Of a stretch of DNA of 64,000 nt, positions 22,000 through 35,431 are shown in pieces; positions within the stretch are counted from its first letter, which is position 1, and every line of letters starts with the position of its first letter. The notes beneath the pieces are model-generated. The model saw nothing but the letters and a program-made list of their open reading frames with translations, was not told the origin of the DNA and made no database searches. The stretch spans positions 28,078,501-28,142,500 of the forward strand of contig CM076154.1 in NCBI GenBank assembly GCA_038025085.1, read 5' to 3'. This DNA is from Tetragonia tetragonoides (lineage: Eukaryota; Streptophyta; Magnoliopsida; Caryophyllales; Aizoaceae). Position numbers and translations under genes: made by a program.

Positions 22000-24480
22000 C
22001 TTATGGAAATCCCTGCTCCAACGAAGGCGATCATGCAGAAACTCAATTATGGTCCAAGTTCCAGTATCTGAGACCCATAGTGTTCCTTAATAGAATTCAA
22101 ACACAAGGAATTCGGAGTACTTAGTTTTACAGATTAGCAAACTTTAATCAACTACTGATCAGCAAGCTAACATGCTACCAATGGTAGCGGGAACAATGAA
22201 AGCAAAGCAATACCTCACTGTTATTCGAAGAAGATGGATGCCAACAGGTTTTACTCCTATGACTCTCATAAACCCTTGTCTCGCAAGCATGCAGTAGCCA
22301 AAATCGAAATATTTAGATTACTAATAGGGACAACGAAATTGATAATTTGCGAAGTCAGATGGGGAAGGATGTACTGAGGGAAGAAGACATTTCAGTGCTG
22401 AAAGCTCTGATGGAAGAAAAAATGCAGGCCTGTTAAAAATCATTATTGTCAGCGTTGAAAGAGAACAAACTCAATATCAAGAAATTTGTACTTCTAAAAA
22501 ATCTTGATAATCTTTAAATCCCTGCAATTATTAACTTTATGTTCACTTCTGAAACTCCCTGGCCGGCTTACCCAAGTGGATGAGTTCATATTAAAGGCTT
22601 CAGATATATGAATCATTAGAAGGATAAAAGAAAAAAAGAAGGGTCTAAGTCTCTAAGATGGTTCAATTTCAGCGCTTTTAATGAATGAACTCTTTTTTGA
22701 GATAAAAATTTGCACAGAACTCACAGAATTCCATCATGTAAATAGTTGGGTTGAATTCCATTCTCAAATCTCAACCAATGTCTACCAAAAGTGGGCAGAA
22801 AATTGTATAGTTGTTTCTGAGACACAATCAGAGTTCACTTATAGATTAGTGGCATAATAACCTAAATAGTAGTAGAGAAATGAAAGTTGAGGGGTAATTG
22901 AGATGGCAATTAAACAAACAGGAAGAATGAGATACCAACTGTCAAACGGGAAGAAGTATTTGATGAGTTCCCTCCACTCAGACTTTAAGATCCATTTATC
23001 CCCATAGTTGTCTCCTGCAAAAATAAACATTGATCATTTTTCCAGGGAGGGTTAAAAAAAAGCACTTACACTTCAATAGCTATACGCCTATCCTATCCCC
23101 ATCAAAAGCCAAGTGAAGTAATACATTATGTATGGTTGCCATTGAAGATTGTATCAGTTTTTGATGGTTAGATTACCCCTTCTCCATTCAAGTTCACCAA
23201 ATTAATGTGAGATCATTGAAAATTCAACCAACAAATGTATTGATGGGATAACTAAGGCTTTTTCAATTGAGATACACAAATCCTACCAAAAAGTGAGAAA
23301 CATAAATTCTACCAAAAAAAATGTCTAAAATGATCCAATCCATGAACTCTCAAATTGACTGATTCCACACTAAAATGCCCAACTGAAAACGAAGGCAAAG
23401 ATCACCTGTTGAAGAACAATTTAGAACAATAAAACAAAGAATAAACAAATATGACGAAACAGACATAGATTTAAAGAACATTGGAGCCATACAAATCACC
23501 TTTAAAGGAAAAACTGATCAGAGAACCAACAATCCAATGCAGCCAACCAAAAGCAAAATTAAACAATGAGAATATTAACTAAAACTTTACTGAATTACCT
23601 TTATGACTGGATGAACTTTGGAATTGGGCCGTTAGCCGCCTGAAGCGTTCTTGGTGGTGGCGTAATTGAGACAGCAAACTACAATTTGATGAAAATTAAC
23701 CACTTCAACCATGTTCTCCAACCCATCACTAAGCATGATTTTCCATCAAGATGCTCTCTAAATTCAGACTTACTTTGTGAAGATAGGTAGAAACTAACTG
23801 AATGCCCTCAACTCTTGACCAAGTTTTAAAGCTTTCAGTTCTCCCTTCATCTTCACATTATTAAAAAAGGAGTACATAACATTATGGGAAATTAGGTTCC
23901 TACCAAGTATCTGGTGGTTGGACTTTGTTGCTTTTGCTTTTTACTTTCTAATCAAAAATGGGACTTCAGATGAACAATTGGATTTCTGAAGGCTACATGT
24001 AAATCAGCATCACAGTTCCGAGACATAATTCTAAATAAGAATCTTATTATTATTATTTTTTATATCCCACATACTTCTCTAAACTCCAGGAACCAACCAG
24101 TACATCCAATCTAGCGGACTTATATTTAGCCGTGGAGATGAATGAAAAGGAGGAAAAAGAAGTATTTTGAACATTCAGAAAGAATCAAAATCAAGAGAAA
24201 TTGGCACAATGCAAAGAGAGGAGGTGTAGACAATTGGAATCAAACTAAGAATAAGAGCAACAATTAATCATCAAAACAAAGGATAAGATTAGCAATACAA
24301 AGAGAAAATTTAAGAACCTTACCAAAACGGGGAATGGAACTGATTTTTCCGTTGGGGAGTATAAGGGGAAGGAGAGAGAATACGGGGGCCTCAACCGATT
24401 GGGAAATGGAAAAATGGAGCGTTACAAAATCAGGAGAGAGTGTTTGGTAACGGATGGGAATTGGTTTGTGCGTTGCAGTT
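22000..24480 (-). other. unidentified multi-exon transcription unit (exon-like blocks)
   Basis: Four blocks have good splice borders on the minus strand: about 24480-24322 (donor GTAAGG), 23678-23599 (donor GTAATT), 23014-22936 (acceptor TTTTTGCAG, donor GTATCT) and 22085-22000 (donor GTATGA). Block 2 can be read LLSQLRHHQERFRRLTAQFQ and joins in phase to block 3, which reads DNYGDKWILKSEWRELIKYF. Block 4 is open as WVSDTGTWTIIEFLHDRL in one frame, but the phase from block 3 leads to a stop instead. Block 1 has no ATG. I do not recognise the family. It may be a small gene, a noncoding RNA or a decayed gene. Confidence 0.35.
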
Positions 24481-24686
24481 ACAAATCAGGGGGTGGATTG
24501 AAATTTTTTTTTCTTTTTTTCTTTTTTTTCTTTGAGTAGACAAAGGATTTGACAACTAAGCATAAGGATTTGACAACTAAGCATCCATGTCATCTGCTGA
24601 TTTGTCAAGCTCCTATTTAATATTTGTGTTTTAAACTAATTATATAGATTTAGTGGAGTGTAGATTCTCAATTGGCCGTTACCTCC

Positions 24687-24829
24687 GTTGCACGAATACT
24701 TGGCTGAACACCAGTATCTCATATCCGATTTGTTTCGGATACGGATACATATCAGAAACGTATCAGGAAAGTATCCTATTAATTCTTCTATTTTTTAAAT
24801 TAAAAAAGTTAAGGATATGCTGAGGATAC
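24687..24829. mobile_element. left part of an older TIR element split by the MULE
   Basis: It begins GTTGCACGAATAC and includes TTTCGGATACGGATACATAT. The matching right part ends at about 42330 with GTATCCGTATCGGTGCAACC, the inverted counterpart. The two halves (about 0.15 and 0.64 kb) are separated by the Mutator-like element and its 9-bp duplication. Confidence 0.55.
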
Positions 24830-25567
24830 TTCTTAGATCAATCTCTAAGATATAGTCCCAGGTTTATAATGCTACATAGATCAACCCAGACCACAAAATA
24901 AACCCAGCCCGAAAATGAAACAAACCCAGGCCCAACTCGGATATAACCCAAGCCCACGGTTCTTTTAAACAAAAAAATAAACCGCCTAATTTCTCTCTCC
25001 TATTTTCTCTCTGCAATTTTCTCTCTCCTCCTCGTTCGATTCTCTCTCCTCGTCGTTCGATTTTCCTTCGATTTTCGTTCGATTTCTTCCGGATTCTCGT
25101 TCGTTGCTGCAAAATTGAAACGCCATTGCTCGACAAACTCGAATTCTCTCTTGATTCGTCAAAAGCACAGGTAAACTTCATTTTTACTTCATTTTAGTCT
25201 AATGTTTCGAGAAATACTACTGAATCTGCTATAACCTAATAATTTTTTTGTCTTTACAGTTGATTCCATCAAAAATTCCATTTTAACTAAAGGTAAAATT
25301 GATTTCTGTTTATTATCCTTCGTTATTGTTGTTTTCGATTAATTTCTGTTCATTATCCTTCGTTGTTGTTGTTTTCGCTTACTTTGTTGTTGTTGTTTTC
25401 GTTTAATTGTTCAATTTTCGCTTAATTCATTTTTGTTATTATTTTTGGCAGTAGATATACGAGGTGAAATTCATTTGTTCTTAGTTTAAATTATGTTTCT
25501 CAGTTTCGAAATTCATTTCATTAATTTTTCCAAAATTCATTTTTGCAGTAAAATTCATTCAGTAAAG

Positions 25568-28500
25568 ATGTCAAAATCAGAACAAAGCAGCTTCAAAACA
25601 TGCAAAGAGGATTCAGCTTCAACTTCTAGGTAGTTGTTCTATTGGATTAATGAATCATTTCTATTGATGAATTTTTCAATCTGTTAATGAAATTGCTATA
25701 TGTCTTTCGCTTAAATGAATGTTTGATTGTGGTTAAATGAAATGCTCCTGTGAACATAGCTTGCTTGCTTTTACATAAAATGAATCTTTCATATTGAATG
25801 AATGTTTGATTTCAGTTGATAAAAAATGTTGATCTTAATTGATATAGCTTTGAATTTAGTAAATGAATTGATCATCTTAACTAATACGTAGATTGCTTTT
25901 GAATAAAATGAATCTTTGTTATAGATTAATGAATTTTTGAATATGATTAATGAATTCATCATTTTAATATCATTATGTTTCTGATTATGATGAATTTAGC
26001 AACTTTAATGAGTTTCTGATTATTGATTTTTATCATATTGATTAAAAGAACCTTTTGATTTCCTTTAATGAATTTGCTACATGTCTTTCGCTTGAATGTT
26101 TGATTTCGGTTGATGAATTGGTTGAAATGAATCTTTGATTTTCATTAAATGATATGCTCTTGTGATCATACCTGGGTTGCTTTTAAAATAAAAATGAATC
26201 TTTCATATTGAATGAAAACTTCGATCATGTTTATTTCTCTTGATCAATTTTTTAACGAAAATGAATGTTTGATTTCGGTTGATGAATATGTTGATCTTAA
26301 TTGATGTACCTTTTAATTTAGCGAATGAATTGATCATCTTAACAAATAGTTAGATTGCTTTGGATTAAATGAATCTTTATCTTTCCTTGATGAATTTGTT
26401 AAATGACATTTGTCATTCTGTTCATCATGAATTTATTATATTTGATAAAATGAATCTTTAGCTATGTTGCTTGATGAGTTTTGATCATGTCTATTAAAGA
26501 ACCTTTTGATTTCTTTTAATGAATTTGCTATATGTTTTTTTGCTTAAATGAATCTTTCATATTGAATGAAAACTTTGATCATGTTTATTTCTCTTGATGA
26601 ATTCTTTAACTGAAATGAATTGATTTCAATTGACGTATATGTTGATCTTAATTGATGTACCTTTGAATTTGGTAAATGAATTGCTCTTTCTTGACTGTTT
26701 TCAACATGAATTCAAAAACCACAAATCAAAATGAATTTCATTACCCTATACTGATGAATTTAAGTACTTATGAAAATGAATTCAAAACAAATAAGCAAAT
26801 GAATTCCATGTGGTATGCTAATGAAACTAAGTACTTATGAAAATGAATTAAAAGGGAAAAACCAATGAATTTAATAAAATGAATTGATCATCTTAACAAT
26901 AGGTAGATTGCTTTTGGATAAAATGAATGCTTGTTATAGATTAATGACTTTTTGACTATGATTAATGAATTGATCCTTTTAAGATAGCTATATCGCATTT
27001 GCTTAAATCAATATTTAGATTAAGCAACATCATGAATATATTGCTTTCGGTTAATGAAATTTGTTATGTTGCTTCATGAATTTCATGTTAACAAAAACCT
27101 AGTTTCTGATTGAGTGACTTTTGATCATGTCGATTAAAGAACCTTTTGAGTTCCTTTAATGAATTTCATCTTGTTGACTGATTTCACATAGATGAATCTC
27201 TTATTTGCGTGATGAATTTAGTCATTTTAATTGATCAATATTTGATTCTTGTTAATGAATATTTGAAGTTAATTAAATGACGTGATCATCTTATTGCTAG
27301 ATTTGTTTAGGTTGAGAGAATCATTAATGTTTTCATCTTTATGATGCATTGCATAGTATTTTAAATAAATAAGAAACTAGTGCCATGAATTTTATAGCAG
27401 TATTGATAAATGCAGTACATTCTTACGATGAATATGAATTTTTAACTATGAAATCATATGATTTTTTTTTTAGCTTGAGGGCAGGAGATGATGAAGAAAC
27501 ATCATCAAAGGTGTTTCAATTAATAAAATTATCTTACGTGTTGCTAAACCTAAACCTATCAACTCTGCTCCTCCGACTTCTGATCAAAGAGTCCATCAGA
27601 TAGCTTCGGGCGAATTGGGGCCAAAGAGTTGCGGAGATGTTGTAGCGGATGTGCAGCCATTATCATCTAAGAAAAGAAAGTTTGATGATGATGAAATTGT
27701 CAACATTTGTTCATCTGGAAGGATTGGTTGTAGCTCAAGTGGTCCTGCTGAGAAGGAATCAGAGGTGTTAGAAAATAGCCCAGCAGAGATTGAAGGAATT
27801 CCAGGAACACATGCTTTAGGAATTGGGGGGGATCTTGAAATAAAAACTGTATATACAAGGCCTAAACGAGGACAGAAAACAATGGCACACAAATGTACTG
27901 ATATTGCTCTTCGCGAACCAAGGCATATAGTTGCTGTGGAATCTCCTAAGCAACTAAGATCGCGTGATGGGAAAGCTGCTATAATTGAAGAAGTAGAAGT
28001 GCCAGATAGTGCACTTGTTGTTGTAGATGAACAGAAGAACAAAAGAGGGAAGGGAAGACCGAGAAAAGTGCAAGATCCAGGTACTGCACTCACTGTTTTT
28101 GACACAAACGAGATGATAGCTGCTCAGAAACTAAAAGAAATGAAAGCGGAAAACACATGCAAAAACAGGATGTCACCAAAAGGACTATTCATAATGATAT
28201 CCAAGTTAAATGAGCTACAACGAAAAGCTGTGGCAGAAATAGGGTTTGGTGGACTATTGTATTTGAAGTTCAGTACAGTACAAGGTGAGTTTGCAAAAAG
28301 GATTGTAATGAATTTGGAACATGTCAGTCGTTACTATGACTTTGACAATGGAGATAGGTTAGTCATAGGGGAAGAAGATGTGTTCTTGACACTAGGGCTT
28401 CCAAGAGGTCCAAAGAGAGTAGTTGAGGCAAAAAGTCAAACTGAAAGTGTTCAGTTTCACCAACTGGTAGAAGACTGGAGAGAAAGATGGGGAGGTGCAA

Positions 28501-31500
28501 CTCCAGCAACTTCTGAAATGCCTGATACAATAGCAACAAGAGGCGATCATGGATATGAATTTAAGAGAGATTTTGTAGTATACGTGATGGCAGTTCTACT
28601 TCAAGGTCGACAAAGCCGACCATGTCCTTATAAGTACATGTACAGTCTCATGAATGTCGACGAGATAAAGCAATACAACTTCTGTCAGTTTGTTGTGAAG
28701 AGTCTCAGTGACAGTGTAGGAAACTGGAAGAGTAATCCAAGAAGTTTCTTTAAAGGGCCATTGTTGTTTCTTATTGTTAGTTTTATTTAACTTCAGCTTT
28801 ATCTATTCTTTTATCTAATCATTTCTCTAAATTATTAAACAAAAAAGAGTAAAATATTATTATGTATAAAGTTATGTTAATTAATGAATTTATCATCTTT
28901 AAAATAGCTAGATTGCTTTTCCTTACAGGAACATTTTTATTTCCTTAAATGAATATGATCATGTTTATTAATGAATGTTAATTTCACATACATGAAATCT
29001 TTGTTTTCAGTGATGAATTTGATCATTCTGATTCATGAATTTCTCAAAGTTCATTAATGAATTCATTATCCTAATATAACTAGATTTGCTTTGGGTTAAA
29101 TTAAAATTAATTAGGTCATTCTGATTGATCAATCTTTGACTCTTGTTAATGAATTGATAAGCTTTAAGTAGCTTGATTGCTCTGGTTTTAATGATTCTTT
29201 GGTTAAATGAATCTTTGATTGAATGAATCTTTGATAGAGTGATCATCTTAACAAACTATTAAATTATTATCATGCAGTTATGCTACTGCGATAGAGTGGT
29301 ATTTAAAGTCAGAAGTGTCCCTAGGAAATTCCCATTCATAAGAAATTAGACAGCAGAAGATATAGATGAGCGGGTCAGTGATGAATTGAAGGAAAATTTT
29401 GGCAAATGATCAGTTGAACAACGCATAGATATTACAAGTGTTGGTGAGTTTTCATAAAAAATTAGAATACTTTTATATATTAATTTCTAATGAATTTCTG
29501 ATTACAATACTTCTGATTTTTTAGATATTGAGGCGGTGTTGGCTGGTCCTCCTTTTGAAGCAAATGATGGTGATAAAACCGAAGGACAAAGTGGGGAGGA
29601 TCATGAGGGACCATCAGGAGCTACTGAGGGACATAATCATGAGCTTGAAGCACCATCCGAAGCTCATGATGAACGATCAGAAATTGGTACTCAGCATCTG
29701 ACAGCTGACCTTGCTGCTACATCAATAGCACAGAATTCAGCAGAACAACATGACTATGAGTGCCTCAACAATGATTATGCTCCCGATGACCAAGATTCCC
29801 CATTTCTTCAAATGAATTGCATGAGTTTTTGGTGCCTACATTTGAACCTCAACTGGCACAATCAACTCCTCTCTTTCAACCTGAACCAGAACCACAGCCT
29901 TTGTCACCTTTGGTGGTTCAAGATCCAATTCAAAAAGAACTTGAATTATGCCAACCTCACAATTGCACCGAAACTACAAACTGTCCTAATCAGCCAACAA
30001 AGGATAAGAATGTGAATCCTCGAGAGGTAAATACTTCTACGCATATAACAATCAAATTATATTATGTCTCAATGAAATATTTTTCATTTAATATAATATA
30101 TTCTTTGTGAAATTAGGCATACAGAAGTAGGCTTGCAGATGTCGCCTTAAGGATGGCTAGCATCTTTGTTGATTTTGGTGAAACAATTCGTGAGGGAGTG
30201 GATTATATGCCTGAGAGTGAGCTCCTGCAGAGAGTTCAGACCGCTTCTATAAATATGTTCACAGGGTTTTCTGAGAGCCAGAGACAGAGCCAAGAAGCTT
30301 TCAGACAAAGCCAAGAGGTGGCAAGACGGAGCCAAGAGACAGAGCAGAATGCTAAGCTTGATATTCAGAGTGAAAAGGATGGGGAGAATGAGGTATTGCC
30401 TTCTGAAGAGGCACAACCAAGCTCAAGCAGACAAGTACCGCACATAGAGCTTGAAGACTTCTTTGAAACTGAAGAAATGCTTCGAGCAGTTGATGCAATG
30501 GAGAAGGCAGCCATCTCTATTTCTCTGACACCTCCTTCATTTGATTTAGGGATATCTCCAATATCAACTCCTTTAAAAGTCGCCTCAGATATTGCCAAAC
30601 AGTAAAAACTGGTTCCTTCATATATTTGAATTGATGAATTTTATATCTTATTTAAATGAATTTCATATGTTTAATGAATGTTATATATTTACAGGTACAA
30701 CAAAAATGATAATGAACAAGGTTGTAGTTACATCACTCCCTCTGCCCCTAGAGCGCCGCTGTCCATCAGCGATAGTCCTCCAATGGGTGATGAACTTGCT
30801 CATACTGAAACTTCTACTGAGAACAAAGGCAAAAATCTGATAACAAGAGAACAAAGAGCAGCAAGGGCAGAAGAGATGATACGACAACGGCACCCAGACC
30901 GTCTTCCCTTTGCACTTCGATCACCATTCTGGACCAGGCACGTTAATGTTGCAAAGAGGTGCACTGAGAAAGAGCGGCAAGTGGCTGATTATGCATTCTT
31001 AGAAGAAAGAGGCTTCAACACGTACGCATACTCTATACCATAAAAAAAATCAATTATAGCTTGTTTTTTAGATATATATCTAATCAATATTAATTACTCT
31101 TTACTTTTGTTTCATCCAGTGAGGTGCTAGTAAGAATACGACCATTTCTTTTCACAATAAGAAGAAGCGTATTTCTTACCCTTGGAGGGATTGCCAGTCA
31201 AAGAGATGCTGTTGACAATCAAATTATCGATGTTTGGACTTTGATGCTGAATAACAAAGAGCGAGCTAGAAGTTCTCAATCCCCAAGGAGGTTTTTTTTG
31301 TCAACAAACGTCTATGTAACTTACAGTTGTCTGAACTATGTGAATTACCCTTCTTTATATAGTTTAAATTCAAATATTGAAAACAACTACAATGAATTCC
31401 TTTGTTAAAGGCCCACTTCACTTTTAATGTACCGGAAGAAAAGCAAATCCAAGACTTTGTGGACCAAATTCAGCTAGAGATGGAACTTTGCAACATGGAA

Positions 31501-32518
31501 GACCTCAGGGATGTCAGCATGGTAACAAACTCATCTTTCAATTTATCTTGTTTGTGGCAGAATTCATTGCTCCTCTGCAATGAATTCATTTACATAAAGT
31601 CCTCATTCATTGATATACCACATTGAATTCATTGCCCTCTGTTGTGAATTCATTTACTTAACACTGAAATTCATCAACATACCCCATTGAATTCATTTAC
31701 TTAACATTGAAATTCATCAAAAACACCATGAATTTTTCTACTTAAATTCATTGGACATGCAATTCATCTTTCAATTATTTTGCATTCAACTATGTTCATT
31801 AAAAGGGACTAATTTTATGGTTAACAACTCTATCACAGTTCTTCTTTGCAATTGGTGTAAGCGATCACTTCTACACAGTTTGTGTCAATTTCAAATCTCG
31901 ATTTATTGAGATCTTTGACAACAGGAAACTACCGAAAGAAGTATCCAAGAAAGCAAAATATGGCCGTGTGATTGAAAATATTGTAAGATTTCATACTTTA
32001 CATATATTCATGCCTAATGAATACTAAAAATGAATATATACTTCTCAAAATTGTTTAGACTTTTACTTCTTTTTTATGAATTCATTTAACTGTTTTTGTG
32101 TCAAAATTAGGTCAAAGGACTCACTGTTTTCTTAACACAAATAAAACATCCAAAGGCTGAAAAAGTGAAACTGTACAAAGACAAGATCATGCTCTTACCG
32201 TGGCGTAATAACAACAACGTTTCAGATTGTGCCATATATACCATGAGGCACATGGAGACATACAAGGGCACAATGGAGGGATATGAACCTTTTGCTAAGA
32301 AAGATGTAAGTAAAGTTCCTGTGCGGTCTTATTTCCTTTAATTCAGCCTTTCAAAGAAATATATGTGCCTAATTCATCCCTATTATCTTTCACAGGACAT
32401 CGCAATAAAGACACTCAGGGTCAAGTACTGTTACAATATCATCACAAATGTAATCAATGAAGAGAGGAAGAAGATCTTGGGAAGAGTTAAAGAGAGCTTC
32501 AAGAAGAAGGACCCATAG
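25568..32518 (+). pseudogene. Ulp1/C48 SUMO-protease-like gene of the MULE, degenerate
   Basis: Exon model: 25568-25629, 27474-28775, 29278-29443, 29525-30026, 30117-30601, 30695-31021, 31120-31315, 31411-31521, 31839-31982, 32111-32305, 32396-32518. The N-terminal half (28162-28775) resembles the conserved domain preceding C48 peptidases in plant MULE genes (GFGGLLYLKFS, EEDVFLTLGLPRG). The C-terminal exons give the protease: catalytic His in SDHFYTVCVNF, Asp in IEIFDN, Cys in NNNNVSDCAIYTMRHME. The middle has SQ-rich repeats (ESQRQSQEAFRQSQE). Ulp1-type enzymes process or remove SUMO. Damage: a frame change near 27515, in-frame TAG at 29347-29349 and TGA at 29407-29409 in exon 3, and a frame change near 29800. 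The catalytic exons themselves are open, so the protease domain may have decayed last or could be expressed separately. Confidence 0.8.
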
Positions 32519-33190
32519 ATATTATAATGAGTTATAGTTTGAAGAAAATGTATAGGGTCAAGTACTTGTATAGCAAAATATCTGAACAAAATTTCTATAT
32601 AGTCATTTAGTACGCATTCTGATGCAATTGTGTACATTCTGATGTAAATACATTCTGATGGAAATGAATGGAAATGAATTCCATCTGCTATTTTTAGTAC
32701 AGATTCTGATCAAAAAGTCTTGGTACATTCTGCAGATTTCGTTTAAGATTTGAATTCAATATTCCGATTGAATTCATTGCAGCCACAGAACGCGCTGCAA
32801 TGAATTTAATGTCCTATACTGATGAATTTGAATACTTAAATAAATGAATTCATAACAAAGGGGCAATGAATTCTAGTATGAAAAATGAATTTACTCAAGT
32901 AAGTGAATTCAAAGCAATGAAGTCTTTCTTAAAAAATAAGAAAATAATATTATCACAAAAGAAGACACCACAAAACAGATCTTTAATTGCCAATACAATG
33001 GATTAAGTACTTAAAATCAGAAAAAAGGGAGCAATGAATTCACTTAGTCTCATTGCTCTTTCACCTAACTACTAGTTAGTCAAGGTATCGGCATAAAAAA
33101 TTGCTTATGTAAAATTTGTCTATTTTAAGCATGAATTCAAAGCTTAAAATCCAAATGAATTCCATGTCCTATTGTGCTGAATTTGAATAC

Positions 33191-33951
33191 TAAAAAAAAT
33201 GAATTCAGAGGAAAGGACCAATGAATTCTAATATAAAAGATGAATTTCCATAAGTAAATGAATTCAAATAAACATTCCCTGCAAAAAGAGATCTTTGATG
33301 TTTAATTTCAACATGAATTCAGTGCTTAAGTACAATGGAAATCAACTCAATGTGATTAAGTACTTAAACAAAATGAATTCAGAGCAAAAATGACCAAAAT
33401 GAATTCAGATCTGAAATGAATTCCATGTCCTATACTGATGAATTTGAGTACATATGTAAATGAATTCAAAACAAAAAGAGCAATGAATCATAGATTCTTC
33501 TTTCATATATAGGCGTATAAACAGATAAGAGATAAAACAAAACAAAGAGACATAGCTCCATTTCATTCATTAAGTAAAATGAATTCAGAGCAAAGGCCAA
33601 TGAATTCTAGTATAAAACATGAATTTCCATAAGTAAATGAATTCAAAAAAACATTCCCTGCAAAAAGAGATCTTTGAAGTCTAATTTCAACATGAATTCA
33701 GTGCTTAAGTACAATGGAAATGAAATCAATGTGATTGAGTACTTAACAAAATGAATTAAGAGCAACAACGACGAAAATGAATTCAGATCTGAAATGAATT
33801 CCATATCCTATACTGATGAATTTAAGTACATATGTAAAATGATTTCAAAACAAAAAGAGCAATGAATCATAGATTCTTCTTTCATATATAAGCGTATGAA
33901 TAGATAAGAGATAAAACAAAACAAAGAGACATAGCTCCATTCCATTCATTA
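33191..33951. repeat. two tandem copies of an about 380-bp unit
   Basis: Unit 1 (about 33191-33569) and unit 2 (about 33570-33951) share nearly the whole sequence in order: GAATTTCCATAAGTAAATGA, CCCTGCAAAAAGAGATCTTT, then AAACAAAGAGACATAGCTCC near the end. They differ by scattered substitutions. This is a local duplication within the motif-rich spacer of the MULE. Confidence 0.85.
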
Positions 33952-34306
33952 AAATTTACATGATAACAAAAACCAATTCATTTCCATTCTTTACACATCA
34001 AAAGAGACTGCTTCACTATACAGTTCACTTAACTGCCAAAATCCTCCAAAAAAAATCTGATGCACACTACAACACCTAAAAAAGCAGCATACACTTGACA
34101 TTCACATCCCCCCACCCCCTACTCTTGGTCATACACTGGACCAGGCCAGACGTTTGGCTCATTGGGATGTTCCTCCAGTCAAACAAAAACCTGTCATTCA
34201 GCTATCGACATCCAAAGCCTGTCTTGAAATCTGTTTTGTATGACATAACTATGCCATACCAGACCCTCCCACCTTTTCGCCACAGTCACACATTGCTGCA
34301 GCGTCC

Positions 34307-35431
34307 TCATTGAACATCTTTTAAAACATGCTGCTGCATGATTTTCTCAAGTGTCAAAAGCTTTGTTGCTCCACCAGCCCAAGCCATCTTGTTCCATTTC
34401 TTGGAAACTTTACAAGCAGCAGACAAATCCTCAGGATCAAGTCGATGAAACACATCCGTCATCAGAATTTCTGACATTCCTGAGATGTCAGTAAAATCTC
34501 GATATCGCGATGCTCATCAAAGGTTTGTCTCCAGAGAGACATTTTTTGATGAGCTTCAAGCCCTAGCCTTTCGATCAAAGCATCGATATCTACAACACAA
34601 GAAAAGTAAGCCAAAAAAATAAACAAAAATAAGTAACAATGTCCCTATTAAAATGAATTTTACTACCTCTAACAGTGTAGCAGAACATAGCTATGCAATT
34701 CAGAAAAAATAACAATGAACTTTAACAAAAACATTTGACCAAAAAAAACATAACCTAATTCTAACAAACAACTGGTAAACAGGAAAAAAAAACAACAGCA
34801 AGAACTTGAATCACAAATGACAACTGGCACTATAGCAAAAAACTTAACTATCCCATTCAGAAAAAATAACCTAAATCAACAAAGCATTTCAACACAAGAA
34901 ATGAACTTTAACAAAACAATTAGCCAAACACAAAAAAGACCAACAACTTGGCTTTCAATTCTGCCACAAAAACACAAATAACACTATAGCAACACACTTA
35001 GCTATGCAACTTTCACAAAAAAATAACAAATGAAAAAGTACTTTAAAAACAATGAATTTTATGAACAGTTTCACAAATGTAAGCTAGTGGTAACAATCAA
35101 ACAGCAACACTAAGCCAACAAAATTTTACACCAAAACGCAAAACAGAACAAAAACTCACAAAAAAAGACACAAACCCAAATGCAAAAACTAAATTGAAAA
35201 TAACTATAAACGAAGACTAAAATATAAGCTACTGATAACAATCAAACACCAAAACAAACACTGAAAAGAGTAAAATGTAAGCAACACTGAACCAAAACGC
35301 ACCAAAACAAATGAAAAAAAAACACAAAAAAAACCCACAAAAAAAACAGAAAACCAAATGCAAAACTAACTTGAAAAACTAAAGGGAACACTAAAATTAC
35401 CTTCAAAAGCTGGTGAACCATCAACCTTCAT
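34307..35431 (-). CDS. small F-box-like protein A carried by the MULE
   Basis: Exon 1 is 35431-35401 (ATG, 10 codons plus one base, donor GTAATT). Exon 2 is 34589-34307 (acceptor TTGTAG, TGA stop). Exon 2 opens as IDALIERLGLEAHQKMSLWR. After an apparent one-base frame change near 34505 it reads MSEILMTDVFHRLDPEDLSA, then ACKVSKKWNKMAW. The Lx3-(V/I)-x2-L-x4-L-x4-VSKKW layout is that of an F-box, which tethers substrate receptors to SKP1 in SCF ubiquitin ligases. It is related to protein B at 36289, with the same KKW..(M/L)AW ending. No substrate-binding repeats follow, and the protein is only about 110 residues. Assignment as F-box-like is by eye; it could be another short helical family. Confidence 0.5.

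Noticed and set aside
24864..25181. Minus-strand Arg/Glu-rich frame at the left end of the MULE
   Set aside because: It is the antisense of the CT-rich leader of the C48 gene and has no domain.
27596..28105. 169-codon minus-strand open frame
   Set aside because: Antisense shadow of the C48 gene exon, with low-complexity Ser-rich product.
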